Positions 1-8,163 of a stretch of DNA of 62,220 bases are shown here, one piece after another. A model generated the notes under the pieces. That model saw only the letters and a list, made by a program, of their open reading frames with translations. It was not told the DNA's origin and ran no database searches. The translations under genes and the position numbers were made by a program. Within the stretch, counting starts at the first letter, position 1. Each line of letters begins with the position of its first letter. Source of the DNA: Magnetococcales bacterium (lineage in GTDB: Bacteria > Pseudomonadota > Magnetococcia > Magnetococcales > UBA8363); assembly GCA_015232865.1 (NCBI GenBank), contig JADFYU010000012.1:1-62220 (forward strand). Direction: 5' to 3'.

Positions 1-309
1 CCAACTTATCCAAAGATCTCGCGATCTTAAAGTTCTTCCTGAAATTGACAGATTCTCGCTTGCTGCTTGCTTCTTGATGCAGACATTCTTCTCTATCAAA
101 GTATCTTAATTCCACTCCGATAAGACTAAACGCCCACACCGATGATTACCTGATTGTCTAAAGATCAAAAGCGAATCGTGAGATTGGATCTTCCATTCTG
201 CGGATCTGCTGCTGTAACCCTTGGCTACAGTCCCGTGTACCGGGACGACAGAAACTACTCGTTTCAACCACCCCTTGCAAGTAAAAAATTACAAATTTTG
301 AAAAAAAGT
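1..309. other. Non-coding left edge, downstream of ccdA
   Basis: I see no convincing gene here. Short open frames exist on both strands but lack ribosome sites and family resemblance. A small hairpin lies at about 232-247 (arms GTCCCG / CGGGAC, loop of about 5). It is downstream of ccdA on the minus strand but is not followed by a T-run, so it is a poor intrinsic terminator. Confidence 0.5.
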
Positions 310-1038
310 TTACCCGAGGGTGCCCAGCACCGGAAACCATTCGATTAATAGTATAGATAACTTGCTGAAATCACCCATAAATATCATTACTCCAACCACG
401 ATCAGAAGCACGCCGGATGTGATCTCGATTTTATGCAGATGGGCGCGGATTCTGGTGAAGAAGTGAAGAAAGGAGTTGATGGCCAGCCCGGCCAATATGA
501 AGGGGATGCCCAGCCCCAATGAATAGACAGATAACAATGAGACCCCCTGCCAGATGCTATCCTGCCCACCGGCCAGGGCCAGGATGGTGGCCAGAATGGG
601 TCCGACACAGGGGGTCCAGCCAAACGCAAAGGCCAGGCCGATCAGGTAGGCTCCCCAGAGTCCCGGCGGTTTTTCCTGTAAATTAAAGCGGGCATCCATG
701 TTGAGAAAGCCAATTTTAAACAGTCCGACATAGTGGAGACCAAAAAGAACGATCAAGGCACCGCCGACTTTGGAGAAGATCTCCATGTTGGCCAGCAATA
801 CCTGGCCGATCAAACTGGCCGATGCGCCCAATGCAATAAAGACAGTGGAAAAACCCAATACAAAAAACAGACTGTGCAGTGCAGCGGCCGTGGCCACCTC
901 TCTGTCAGACCCCTTTCGCAACTGGTCCACCGACACGCCGGTCATGAAACTGATGTAGGCCGGAACCAACGGCAAGACACACGGTGAGACAAAGGAGAGT
1001 AGCCCGGCTAGCAGTGCGGCGGCATATGAGACTTCCAT
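310..1038 (-). CDS. ccdA: CcdA/DsbD-type transmembrane thiol transporter
   Basis: A 242-residue polytopic membrane protein that carries electrons from cytoplasmic thioredoxin to periplasmic thiol proteins. Two motifs typical of the DsbD transmembrane/CcdA family are visible: SPC near residues 18-20 (FVSPCVLPLVPAY) and TPC near 142-144 (GWTPCVGPI). These cysteines form the membrane redox pair. An upstream ATG would give 266 residues and overlap cutA; I chose the ATG at 1038 because the family normally begins just before the first helix and it leaves cutA intact. The TlpA-like thioredoxin two genes upstream is the probable periplasmic electron acceptor, so this is a small cytochrome c maturation or disulfide-reduction unit. 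Confidence 0.9.
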   Translation of the reverse strand: MEVSYAAALLAGLLSFVSPCVLPLVPAYISFMTGVSVDQLRKGSDREVATAAALHSLFFVLGFSTVFIALGASASLIGQVLLANMEIFSKVGGALIVLFGLHYVGLFKIGFLNMDARFNLQEKPPGLWGAYLIGLAFAFGWTPCVGPILATILALAGGQDSIWQGVSLLSVYSLGLGIPFILAGLAINSFLHFFTRIRAHLHKIEITSGVLLIVVGVMIFMGDFSKLSILLIEWFPVLGTLG

Positions 1039-1051
1039 GACCTGGGTGTTC

Positions 1052-1405
1052 CTATTTCTGGTTGTTTTGTCGGGTCGATTGGCCAATCCAATCCAGATAA
1101 GCGGATTCACCTTGGACCACCGGTGTCGCCAGAATCTCCGGTAGATCGTAGGGGTGAATCTTTTTTATCAGGTTTTCCAGGGCATCATAGTGGCTGGAGA
1201 GAGTTTTAATCAACAGAGTCGATTCCGATTCCTGTTGCATCTCCCCTTGCCAACGGTAGAAGGATTTCCCCTGCCCGAAAACGTGAACACAGGCGGCCAA
1301 CCCAGATTCGACCAGTTGAACAGCCAGGGTCTCGGCAGCCGGTTTATCCGATACGGTAGTCCAGACCAGCAGGGCCTCTTCGGGTTCCATGGCGCTATTG
1401 CTCAT
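1052..1405 (-). CDS. cutA: CutA-type divalent ion tolerance protein
   Basis: A 117-residue protein matching the small trimeric CutA1 family in length and pattern: a ferredoxin-like start (LLVWTTVSDKPAAE), ACVHV, the segment FYRWQGEMQQESES, then KIHPYDLPEILATPV near the C-terminus. CutA is linked to copper and other divalent metal tolerance, although its molecular role is unsettled. The gene overlaps the end of the tlpA-like gene by 11 bp and is followed 13 bp later by ccdA, so the three are probably co-transcribed; cutA next to disulfide-reductase genes is a familiar arrangement. A second ATG at codon 6 is an alternative start without the overlap. Confidence 0.92.
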   Translation of the reverse strand: MSNSAMEPEEALLVWTTVSDKPAAETLAVQLVESGLAACVHVFGQGKSFYRWQGEMQQESESTLLIKTLSSHYDALENLIKKIHPYDLPEILATPVVQGESAYLDWIGQSTRQNNQK

Positions 1406-1904
1406 CCATAATGGGCTGGACGAAATTTATGAGTTGTTCCAGTGTAATACCGCCGACGTGACTGTTGACGATCTGCCCTTCCCGATCTAAAAATTTGGTA
1501 ATGGGCAGACCGAACACACCGCCCATTTCCCGGGCAAATTTTTGCATCTCGGCCACTTCTCCCAAAACCACAGGGTAGTTCATTCCCTGTTTTTTCATGA
1601 ATTCGCTCAACCGTTCCACATTGGGCCGCTCCATGAAATTAATGCCGATCACCTTGACCCCTTTGGCGGCGTACTCCTTTTGAAACTGAATCAATTCCGG
1701 GATCTCCGCCAAACAGGGTGGACACCAGGTGGCCCAAAAATTGATCACCAGCACCTGGCCCTTGAAATCAACGAGACGGAAGTGGTCGCCGGCAACCGTG
1801 GTCAACGGCATGGTCAAGGCCGGATTTTCCACCGCCCGGACCGAGCCAACGGATAGAACGGAAAAGAAAAGCCCCAGGATAAGGGAGGTCAAAGCTCGTT
1901 TCAT
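1395..1904 (-). CDS. TlpA/ResA-like periplasmic thioredoxin
   Basis: A 169-residue exported thiol-disulfide protein. Residues 1-24 look like a Sec signal peptide (KRALTSL then a hydrophobic stretch ending SVRA). The thioredoxin fold carries the active site WCPPC at residues 60-64, preceded by VINFWAT, the usual TlpA/ResA/CcmG context. A later segment (FGLPITKFLDREGQIV) has the cis-proline region. It begins a minus-strand unit with cutA and ccdA; CcdA would keep this protein reduced so that it can reduce apocytochrome c or other periplasmic disulfides. I cannot tell CcmG, ResA and general TlpA functions apart from sequence alone. Confidence 0.92.
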   Translation of the reverse strand: MKRALTSLILGLFFSVLSVGSVRAVENPALTMPLTTVAGDHFRLVDFKGQVLVINFWATWCPPCLAEIPELIQFQKEYAAKGVKVIGINFMERPNVERLSEFMKKQGMNYPVVLGEVAEMQKFAREMGGVFGLPITKFLDREGQIVNSHVGGITLEQLINFVQPIMDEQ

Positions 1905-2018
1905 CAGAGGTTACTCTTTAGAGTTAAAGGTCGCAAAATTGCAGAAGTGGTAGGGGCCTCTTCTGAACGGTTGTGAAACAATCACCGACGACATTGAACC
2001 ATGTCTGTTTAGCCAACG

Positions 2019-3110
2019 TCAAACCGTTTGTCCGGCCAACGCCATTATCTTTTTATGCAGTGTTGAGCGAGGACGGGTTTCGATTTCTTCCGCATTCAAC
2101 CAGCGATGGTTGTTTTTTTGCGATTTGTCTGCCGCTTCCTGTTTGCAAACCGCCTGAAAGGTATGTGCGGTCAAATGAAAATGGGTGAAGGAATGGTCGA
2201 TCTGCCCCACATATTGAATCTCCTTCCCTTCGATTCCCCATTGAGTCAGCAGGTCGAATACGGATTGTGTTGACGGTTGTGTGGGTGGATTTGGATAAGG
2301 GTCGGTGGATAAGGGTTCCCACAAACCGGCCAGCAGGCCGCGCTCTGGTCGGCGACGCAACAGCTGTCTGCCATCGGCATGTCGGATCAAAACCGTGGTT
2401 TGGTAAAGATGGGGTTTTTTAGGTTTGGCTTTGGCCGCTTTTACCGGAAAGCAAGACTCTTGCCCTAACTGATGAGCCTGGCACTCTCCCTGCCAGGGAC
2501 ACCGGTCGCAGCTCGGATTTTTTTGCCGACAGACCATCGCACCCAGATCCATGATGGCCTGGGCATAATCTCCGGGTCGTCGAACCGAAGTGAGGCTGCG
2601 GGCGATCTGCCACAATTTTTTTTTGCCCGCCGTACTATCGACCGGCTCCTGGAGGGCAACCCGGCGACTCAATACCCGTTTGACGTTGCCATCCAAAATG
2701 GTGTGGGGTTGATTGCGGCCTATGGCCAAAATGGCAGCGGCAGTACTGGGACCGATACCGGGCAGAGCCAGCCACTGTTGAATCTGCTCTGGACAGACCC
2801 CCCCATGGTTGCGAACGATCTCGATGGCGGCTCCGTGTAGATTGCGGCCCCGTTGATAATAACCCAGCCCCTGCCACAGATGTAAAACTTCGGATCGTTC
2901 AGCCTGAGCCAATGCCTGGACCGTTTTAAAATGTGTGATGAAGCGTTGGTAATAAGGAATTACCGTGGTCACTCCCGTCTGCTGGAGCATGATTTCGGAG
3001 ACCCAGATTCGATAAAGATCTCTCTCTTGACGCCAGGGAAGGGTGCGGCCATGACGATCGTAGAAGTCCAGCAACCGATTGGCCGCCTGCTGTTTGGCGT
3101 CACAGTTCAC
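2019..3110 (-). CDS. mutY: A/G-specific adenine DNA glycosylase MutY
   Basis: A 363-residue base-excision repair enzyme that removes adenine mispaired with 8-oxoguanine. The catalytic acid is Glu39 (SEIMLQQTGV) and the helix-hairpin-helix region (LPGIGPSTAAAI, about 116-128) is followed by Asp140 in LDGNVKRVL. The four cysteines of the 4Fe-4S cluster are visible at 194, 201, 204 and 210 with the standard C-x6-C-x2-C-x5-C spacing. The C-terminal third is the Nudix-like 8-oxoG recognition domain. The start overlaps the stop of the PAS protein by 4 bp (ATGA), making it the last gene of a seven-gene minus-strand run. Confidence 0.96.
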   Translation of the reverse strand: MNCDAKQQAANRLLDFYDRHGRTLPWRQERDLYRIWVSEIMLQQTGVTTVIPYYQRFITHFKTVQALAQAERSEVLHLWQGLGYYQRGRNLHGAAIEIVRNHGGVCPEQIQQWLALPGIGPSTAAAILAIGRNQPHTILDGNVKRVLSRRVALQEPVDSTAGKKKLWQIARSLTSVRRPGDYAQAIMDLGAMVCRQKNPSCDRCPWQGECQAHQLGQESCFPVKAAKAKPKKPHLYQTTVLIRHADGRQLLRRRPERGLLAGLWEPLSTDPYPNPPTQPSTQSVFDLLTQWGIEGKEIQYVGQIDHSFTHFHLTAHTFQAVCKQEAADKSQKNNHRWLNAEEIETRPRSTLHKKIMALAGQTV

Positions 3111-3874
3111 AAAGAGACCTCTTCCTCCTCAGAAACCGGCTCGGTGTGCATGAGAAGAATATAGTAGAAGACCGGCAACTTATCACCCTTACGGATGGCT
3201 GTCAGGCGTTCATGACAGAGCTGAGTCGTTCCATTTTTATTCCAACAGGCTCGGTGAATTTCCGCTTTGGATTGTCTGCTCGTACCAAGGTTATAAAGCA
3301 GCGCTTTACTGGCCTCCTGGTGTTCTGGCGCGGCCAGTTCAACCCAGTTTAAATCGGTCAACTCGTTGGCATTGTACCCCAAAAGCGTTTGATAGGTGGT
3401 GTTGACCTGATCAAATTGACCATTGGGATGCAGAGTGGCGATGGCAATATCGGAACTGTTGAATATGGCTCGAAACCGCTCTTCATTGGCATGCAGGATA
3501 GCATGTTGAGATTCCAACTCCTCCTTGGAGGTCGCCAGCCGTCCGGCCATTTCGCTCAACTCCTCAACACCGGCGACAAAGGGTAACCACTGTTTGAGGC
3601 CGATGGCAATCAGGATAAAACCGCCCACATACCCGACCATCTTTTCCAAAACAGCCTCCACATCGGTGTTTCCGATGAGAAGATAGTCGCTGAGAGATTC
3701 AAAGTTATCGGTCAGATCGATGAGAGAGCCAAAAAGAAGCAAGCCGAATCCGGCTCGAATCAAGCTCCATCCATTATGGGGAAAATGTTTGCGCTCCTCT
3801 CCGGCTCGAATCAGGGTATATAGTAAATAGGCTACAACCACGATTCGAATGGACTCTAAAATAATATCAAGCAT
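3107..3874 (-). CDS. Membrane PAS-domain protein without output domain
   Basis: A 255-residue protein with about three hydrophobic segments in its first 110 residues (near 8-25, 37-55 and 82-105), a short coiled-coil linker rich in E/L, and one PAS domain (about 130-245, beginning EERFRAIFNSSDIAIATL). No histidine kinase, GGDEF or other output module follows; the protein ends in an acidic EEEE tail. It lies 21 bp after the TonB-like gene and overlaps mutY by 4 bp, so it is translated as part of the rsmE-mutY run. A membrane redox or energy sensor that signals through a partner protein is possible, but the function is unknown. Confidence 0.75.
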   Translation of the reverse strand: MLDIILESIRIVVVAYLLYTLIRAGEERKHFPHNGWSLIRAGFGLLLFGSLIDLTDNFESLSDYLLIGNTDVEAVLEKMVGYVGGFILIAIGLKQWLPFVAGVEELSEMAGRLATSKEELESQHAILHANEERFRAIFNSSDIAIATLHPNGQFDQVNTTYQTLLGYNANELTDLNWVELAAPEHQEASKALLYNLGTSRQSKAEIHRACWNKNGTTQLCHERLTAIRKGDKLPVFYYILLMHTEPVSEEEEVSL

Positions 3875-3895
3875 TGCCTCTAGTTATCCCCGTAA

Positions 3896-4606
3896 TTATT
3901 GATTTTTCAATCGATATTCAAAAGCGGTGGTCATGTTCAATCGTTCCAACTGCCAGCCCCTGGGAATGGGGGGAAAAGGGGCGGCCCGGGCAATGGCGGT
4001 CAGGGCCGCATCATCAAGGATTCTCTTCCCGGATGAACTCAGTACCGTCCGATTGAGTAGATTTCCCGGCCCGTCAATGGAAAAGGAGATCAGGACGATT
4101 CCTTCCAGTTTTTTTTGTAGGGCTATATTCGGATAGATCCAACCGGTTTTAATTCGAGCTTTTATTTTTCCAAAATAGCTGGAATACTTAATTTTTTTTG
4201 AATTAAGATCAACCGTCTCCTCCCGACCTGTTTTACCATCTTTTTTGACCAGATCCAGGTTTTTTTGTGAAAAAGTGGACAGATGGGCGGCAAAATGGAG
4301 GGAGCTATCCATTTTCAAGGCTCTGCCATCACTCTCTGGCTGTTCCAGCGCTGCTGTTAAAACACCCACCTGGCTTTCTGGTTGCAATGGTTGCGCTGTT
4401 TGATACCTGGCAGCTGGCTGGTGGGATGATTGGCGAATCAGTTGAATAACCAAGGGTTTGGATTGGTTTTTTTTGGCTTTTGGCAACAAATATGAGAGAT
4501 CCAGGCCAAAAAGCACCAGGCCGTGCAGGGTCATGGCCAGCAGGAGCGCGATCGCAAATCTGAAAGTCGTGGTTGAGCCTCTGAGCTGGGATAGGCCAAT
4601 CACCAT
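3896..4606 (-). CDS. TonB-family energy transducer (C-terminal TonB domain)
   Basis: A 236-residue protein with a short cytoplasmic N-terminus, one membrane segment (about 16-38, IALLLAMTLHGLVLFGL), a low-complexity periplasmic linker, and a C-terminal TonB domain (about 140-232: IKARIKTGWIYPNIA, GIVLISFSIDGPGNL, then SSGKRILDDAALTAI). The linker is less proline-rich than in classical TonB. A strong GGAGG lies 5 bases before the ATG and the gene overlaps the Gx gene by 7 bp. No exbB, exbD or TonB-dependent receptor is nearby, so it must borrow an ExbBD motor encoded elsewhere or act as a TonB-like periplasmic linker. Confidence 0.85.
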   Translation of the reverse strand: MVIGLSQLRGSTTTFRFAIALLLAMTLHGLVLFGLDLSYLLPKAKKNQSKPLVIQLIRQSSHQPAARYQTAQPLQPESQVGVLTAALEQPESDGRALKMDSSLHFAAHLSTFSQKNLDLVKKDGKTGREETVDLNSKKIKYSSYFGKIKARIKTGWIYPNIALQKKLEGIVLISFSIDGPGNLLNRTVLSSSGKRILDDAALTAIARAAPFPPIPRGWQLERLNMTTAFEYRLKNQ

Positions 4607-5121
4607 CTCGCCTCCAATGGGTGATGTTTTTCAATCCGGGTTAAAATCAGATAAGCCAGAAGACCGGTTAACAAACCGCTGATCCAGGCACCGATCAAAA
4701 ACCAGGGCAGGATCAAAAACAGGCCGTCATGACCGACAATCAACCACCAGGCGACCAGCACCTGACTCGACATGTGAGCCAGTGAAGCCAATATGGATAG
4801 GCCGACCGGACCGATTTTAACCGGAACGAAAGAGGCGATGCCCAAAACCGAAACAGCGGCGATTGCCCCGGAAAAACTTAAAAAAAAGGTCGGCGACAAA
4901 AAAGTTCCCAGAGCCAGGGAACCGGCCAGAACCCGAATGAGTGAAACCAAGGCGGCTCCCCGCCAACCGATGTGAAAAAAGGCCACCAGGGTAAAAATGT
5001 TGGCCAGTCCCAGTTTAAACCAGGGACCGGGACCGGGGAGAGCCGCTTCCAAAACATGGGCGACCACCGAAGCGGCCGCTAAATAGGCAATAAGCAGATC
5101 TGGGCGAATGGGGCTTTTCAC
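4600..5121 (-). CDS. Gx / heptaprenyl diphosphate synthase component I-like membrane protein
   Basis: A 173-residue membrane protein with about five hydrophobic helices, resembling the Hpre_diP_synt_I (Gx transporter) family, whose fold is like ECF-transporter S components. The segment PGPWFKLGLANIFTLVAF is characteristic. I start it at a GTG (5121) because that codon overlaps the stop of the upstream NusG-domain gene as GTGA; the longer frame would bury 40 non-membrane residues inside that gene. Members are often found beside NusG domain II proteins and apbE in flavin-dependent extracytosolic redox clusters, which is what is seen here. Its substrate is unknown. Confidence 0.8.
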   Translation of the reverse strand: MKSPIRPDLLIAYLAAASVVAHVLEAALPGPGPWFKLGLANIFTLVAFFHIGWRGAALVSLIRVLAGSLALGTFLSPTFFLSFSGAIAAVSVLGIASFVPVKIGPVGLSILASLAHMSSQVLVAWWLIVGHDGLFLILPWFLIGAWISGLLTGLLAYLILTRIEKHHPLEARW

Positions 5122-5552
5122 CGGGCGATCCCATCCAACGACAACGGATTGTCGGTTTTCATAAGGCTCGATCCACCCTGAACCTGAATCAGTATCCCGC
5201 AAGGAACACAGACGGCTATCTCTCCTGAGTGTTGAATCCAACCGGTTCGGGTGCCGACCATTCGAGGAGAGGCATATTCCAACAGTCGAACCCGGCCTTT
5301 GTTGACCTCAATTTTTATCGGACCCAAACGGCCTTCGACATCGATCAGGTTGTTTTTATTTAACTGTAGCGTCATAAGCGGCTGATTATCCCGTAGAATG
5401 ACGGCCCTCTCTCCAACCTGGCCGGTTGTTGACCAGGCATAGGCAGCCAGGGTCAAAGCCGAAAAGAGCATGATCCAACGATCAGCCGGTTGAGTCGCCT
5501 CGGCAAGCCACGAAAAAAACCGCGCAGACCTTTGATTCGGTTTTAGCGTCAT
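5118..5552 (-). CDS. NusG domain II-like exported/membrane-anchored protein
   Basis: A 144-residue protein with one N-terminal hydrophobic anchor (after ARFFSWLAEATQPADR) and a beta-rich domain resembling the stand-alone NusG domain II family (ITLQLNKNNLIDVEGRLGPI-like core, then CVPCGILIQVQG). I chose the ATG at 5552 because GAGG precedes it by 5 bases; a TTG start at 5579 is also open. Despite the name this is not a transcription factor: the domain is predicted outside the membrane. It is sandwiched between apbE and the Gx gene, overlapping the latter by 4 bp. The CVPC pair could bind a redox group, but this is inference. Confidence 0.72.
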   Translation of the reverse strand: MTLKPNQRSARFFSWLAEATQPADRWIMLFSALTLAAYAWSTTGQVGERAVILRDNQPLMTLQLNKNNLIDVEGRLGPIKIEVNKGRVRLLEYASPRMVGTRTGWIQHSGEIAVCVPCGILIQVQGGSSLMKTDNPLSLDGIAR

Positions 5553-5579
5553 TCTTCCCTCGGATGGTTGGTCATGCAA

Positions 5580-6647
5580 TCACCTGCCCAGCCACTCTCC
5601 CTGAAACCCTTCGCTTTTCCAGTGACTTTCATCCTGTCGGATCAAAAGAACCTCCACCCCTGGACTCTCTCTATATCGCCTGCGGGTCAACTCTTCTCCC
5701 ATGACAAAAAAGGCCGTACTCAAACCATCGGCCAACAACGCATTATCCGCCTGAACCGAAACCGACAACAGTCCTGATTTGGCGGGATAACCGGTTTCGG
5801 GATCGAGAATATGGTGATAGCGCTGGCCCTGATCCATAAAAAACCGCTCATAATCTCCCGAGGTGACCAGTGCCATATCGCCATTTTTACGGTTTGGCCA
5901 TTGGCTGACCGCGATGACCCGCTCCGTCTCCCTGGGATGTTGAATGCCGACACGCCACGGTTTGTCCCCCTTGTGACCGATTCCGCGAATATCACCGCCG
6001 GCATTGACCAATCCATTCTCTATTCCAGCCTTACGAAGCTGTTCGATGGCCCGATCTATGGCATATCCCTTGGCAATCCCCCCCAGATCCAAAGCGGTAG
6101 CGGAATTGGTCAGGCCCAGAGTCGGCTGGCTCGGTTGTATTTGGGAGAGTACCAGTCCCGGCCCCGATTTAAAATGGGTCAACCACTCATCGATCTTGTT
6201 TTGTGACGGGGGGGTTTGCGGGGGGGTATCCGTTGAAAAACCCCATAATTCTATGATTTTTCCCAGGCCAGGATTGAAGGATCCGTCACTGATGGTTTGG
6301 ATATGTTGGGCTTTTTCAATTAATTGTGCCAGTTCAACTGGAATTGGCTGAGGCTGATGTGGCAAACCGGCATTGAACCGTGCAACCGCCGTTTGGGGTT
6401 GATGTCGGCTCATGATCCCTTCGATTCTGGCCATTTCAGCAAAAGCCGCCTTGACCCCCTCTCGCTCTCTGGACTCTTCCACACCCCAAGTGGTGATGGA
6501 GACCAACGTGCCCATGAGCAAGCGGGTGGTGGTCCGTTTATCCGGCTGCTGCCGGTTTTCGCCGGTAAAAAAGGCGATATAGAGCAGAATCAATAGAAAA
6601 AACAGAGAAAAAATCCGCTGTTTGGTCATGCCGGGAAACCGCTTCAT
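5580..6647 (-). CDS. apbE: FAD:protein FMN transferase ApbE
   Basis: A 355-residue enzyme that covalently attaches FMN from FAD to threonine residues of exported redox proteins, using Mg2+. Residues about 10-32 form a signal or anchor helix. Family motifs are clear: LMGTLVSITTWG, LGGIAKGYAIDRAIE, GLVNAGGDIRGIG, then HHILDPETGYPAKSG with the catalytic region and ALLADGLSTAFFVMG. I start at the ATG at 6647 because it overlaps the rsmE stop as ATGA and gives the usual length (about 350); the open frame continues far upstream but only as an rsmE shadow. No FMN-binding target protein is visible in the window. Confidence 0.94.
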   Translation of the reverse strand: MKRFPGMTKQRIFSLFFLLILLYIAFFTGENRQQPDKRTTTRLLMGTLVSITTWGVEESREREGVKAAFAEMARIEGIMSRHQPQTAVARFNAGLPHQPQPIPVELAQLIEKAQHIQTISDGSFNPGLGKIIELWGFSTDTPPQTPPSQNKIDEWLTHFKSGPGLVLSQIQPSQPTLGLTNSATALDLGGIAKGYAIDRAIEQLRKAGIENGLVNAGGDIRGIGHKGDKPWRVGIQHPRETERVIAVSQWPNRKNGDMALVTSGDYERFFMDQGQRYHHILDPETGYPAKSGLLSVSVQADNALLADGLSTAFFVMGEELTRRRYRESPGVEVLLIRQDESHWKSEGFQGEWLGR

Positions 6648-7387
6648 CCCAGATCTCCCCATAACACCTGACAACCACTCAATACAGCCAGACCGGCCGT
6701 TTCCGTGCGCAAAACTCTTGGACCGAGGCCAACCACGACAAATCCCCATCGGGCCTGAGCCAGCTCCACCTCCTCCGCACTCAAGCCCCCTTCCGGCCCC
6801 ACCAACAGAGTTACCGCAGAGCCAGGGTGGGGCAGATTGCGCAAGGTCAGCCCCTCTCCGCCCTGCTCTTCCCAAAACAGGTAACGTGGCCCCTCGGGCA
6901 GGTGGGCGTCCAGCTCGTTCCAATTCATGGGCGGGTGAATCTGCATCAAGCGGACCCGACCGCACTGTTGAGCAGCCTCCAGGATAATGGACTGCCACCG
7001 ACTGACCTTGTTATCCTTACGGTCGGAAGGGGGGCGTCGCACACTGCGCCGACTCACCAGGGGGATCAGCCGTGTGGCCCCCAATTCGACCGCTTTTTGG
7101 ATGACCAGCTCGGTGGCGTTTCCCTTGGCCAGACCCTGAATCAGGGTGATCTGAAGGGGAGACTCTTTTCTAAAGGGTGTAAAATCGGTCACCTGTACCA
7201 GAGCCGGGCTATCGGTCTGAATCAGGTTTCCCCGCCACTCCCCCTCCTCTCCTGCCGAGCTGAAAAGTTTCACGGCAGCCCCGATCCCCAGTCTCAGGGT
7301 GCGAATCAGGTAACGGCGTTGACCCTCATCCAATAGAACCGGTTGGTTTTTATCGATGGGGCAATCAATGTAGAGACGAGGAATCAT
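6644..7387 (-). CDS. rsmE: 16S rRNA m3U1498 methyltransferase RsmE
   Basis: A 247-residue SPOUT-class methyltransferase that methylates N3 of U1498 in 16S rRNA. The N-terminal PUA-like domain begins MIPRLYIDCPIDKNQPV and includes HYLI-like RRYLIRTLRLGIG. The C-terminal trefoil knot has the SAM-binding loops LLVGPEGGLSAEEVELA and LGPRVLRTETAGLAVLS, both diagnostic. This is the first gene of the seven-gene minus-strand run ending at mutY; the intergenic stretch 7388-7546 separates it from divergent ubiC. Its coupling to apbE by a 4-bp overlap is probably just operon economy. Confidence 0.95.
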   Translation of the reverse strand: MIPRLYIDCPIDKNQPVLLDEGQRRYLIRTLRLGIGAAVKLFSSAGEEGEWRGNLIQTDSPALVQVTDFTPFRKESPLQITLIQGLAKGNATELVIQKAVELGATRLIPLVSRRSVRRPPSDRKDNKVSRWQSIILEAAQQCGRVRLMQIHPPMNWNELDAHLPEGPRYLFWEEQGGEGLTLRNLPHPGSAVTLLVGPEGGLSAEEVELAQARWGFVVVGLGPRVLRTETAGLAVLSGCQVLWGDLG

Positions 7388-7546
7388 AAGCGTTTTTCAA
7401 CGGTTTGAAGGTTGAGAAAAAATTGTTTGCGAAAAGCACACATTGTGTCCAGAGTCAGAAAAAGATATTTTTACCACCAGCTGACGGGAAATCGCCAGTT
7501 ACGGCTATTTATTTTTTCTTTACGAATCTAAATTTGTTAGCGGGTC

Positions 7547-8140
7547 ATGTCACAGCTTTTCAATTTTCAGTTTCTCACTCCCTGGCAAAATTCGGATCAG
7601 CCGTTTAATAGCCAACCGGCGCAACTTTCCAACCATTTGCGTTCTGCACTGGTCTGCTCCACCTCCTTGACCCGACACCTGGAAACACGGCTGAAACAGA
7701 CCATCGAGGTGGAGATCATTGAGCAGGTAAACCTGCAGAGCTGGGAGGACAATCCCCAGTTATGGGGAGAGCAACAGGATCTGCCTGATCCCGAGTCGGT
7801 CACCTATCGCAATGCCTGGTTGATAGCGGGCAACCAAAAACTTCTCTTCGCCCACTCTCAACTGGTTACGTCCGGTCTCCACGAGTCGATACTCAAACAG
7901 GTCAAAGAGGGCAATCTTCCTCTGGGTTCGCTGTTTTTACAACATGAAAAAACAATTGAACGAAAACAGTTGGAGTTGGCCCAGGCAAGAATTCCGGCTC
8001 TGGCCACTCGATTGGGTGAAGAGGTTGAGCGTACTTTTTGGTGTCGGCGATCGATTTTTTTGGTCAATAATCTGCCTTTTGCCCGAATTTTAGAGGTTTT
8101 TTTAACCGATCTGGATTATCCTGACTCCTTGCCCGGATAA
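7547..8140 (+). CDS. ubiC: Chorismate lyase UbiC
   Basis: A 197-residue cytoplasmic enzyme that converts chorismate to 4-hydroxybenzoate and pyruvate, the first committed step of ubiquinone synthesis. The pattern fits the UbiC family: WQNSDQP near the start, VTYRNAWLIAGNQKLLFAHSQ (the substrate-facing arginine), LPLGSLF, and the C-terminal FWCRRSIFLVNNLPFARILEVF, matching the RRS-F...LLVTEVFL signature. ubiA follows 23 bp later, so the two first steps of the pathway are in one transcript. The short spacing and same strand make co-transcription likely. Confidence 0.9.
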   Translation: MSQLFNFQFLTPWQNSDQPFNSQPAQLSNHLRSALVCSTSLTRHLETRLKQTIEVEIIEQVNLQSWEDNPQLWGEQQDLPDPESVTYRNAWLIAGNQKLLFAHSQLVTSGLHESILKQVKEGNLPLGSLFLQHEKTIERKQLELAQARIPALATRLGEEVERTFWCRRSIFLVNNLPFARILEVFLTDLDYPDSLPG

Positions 8141-8163
8141 TCTTTTTTTTCTCCATTTGAGCT

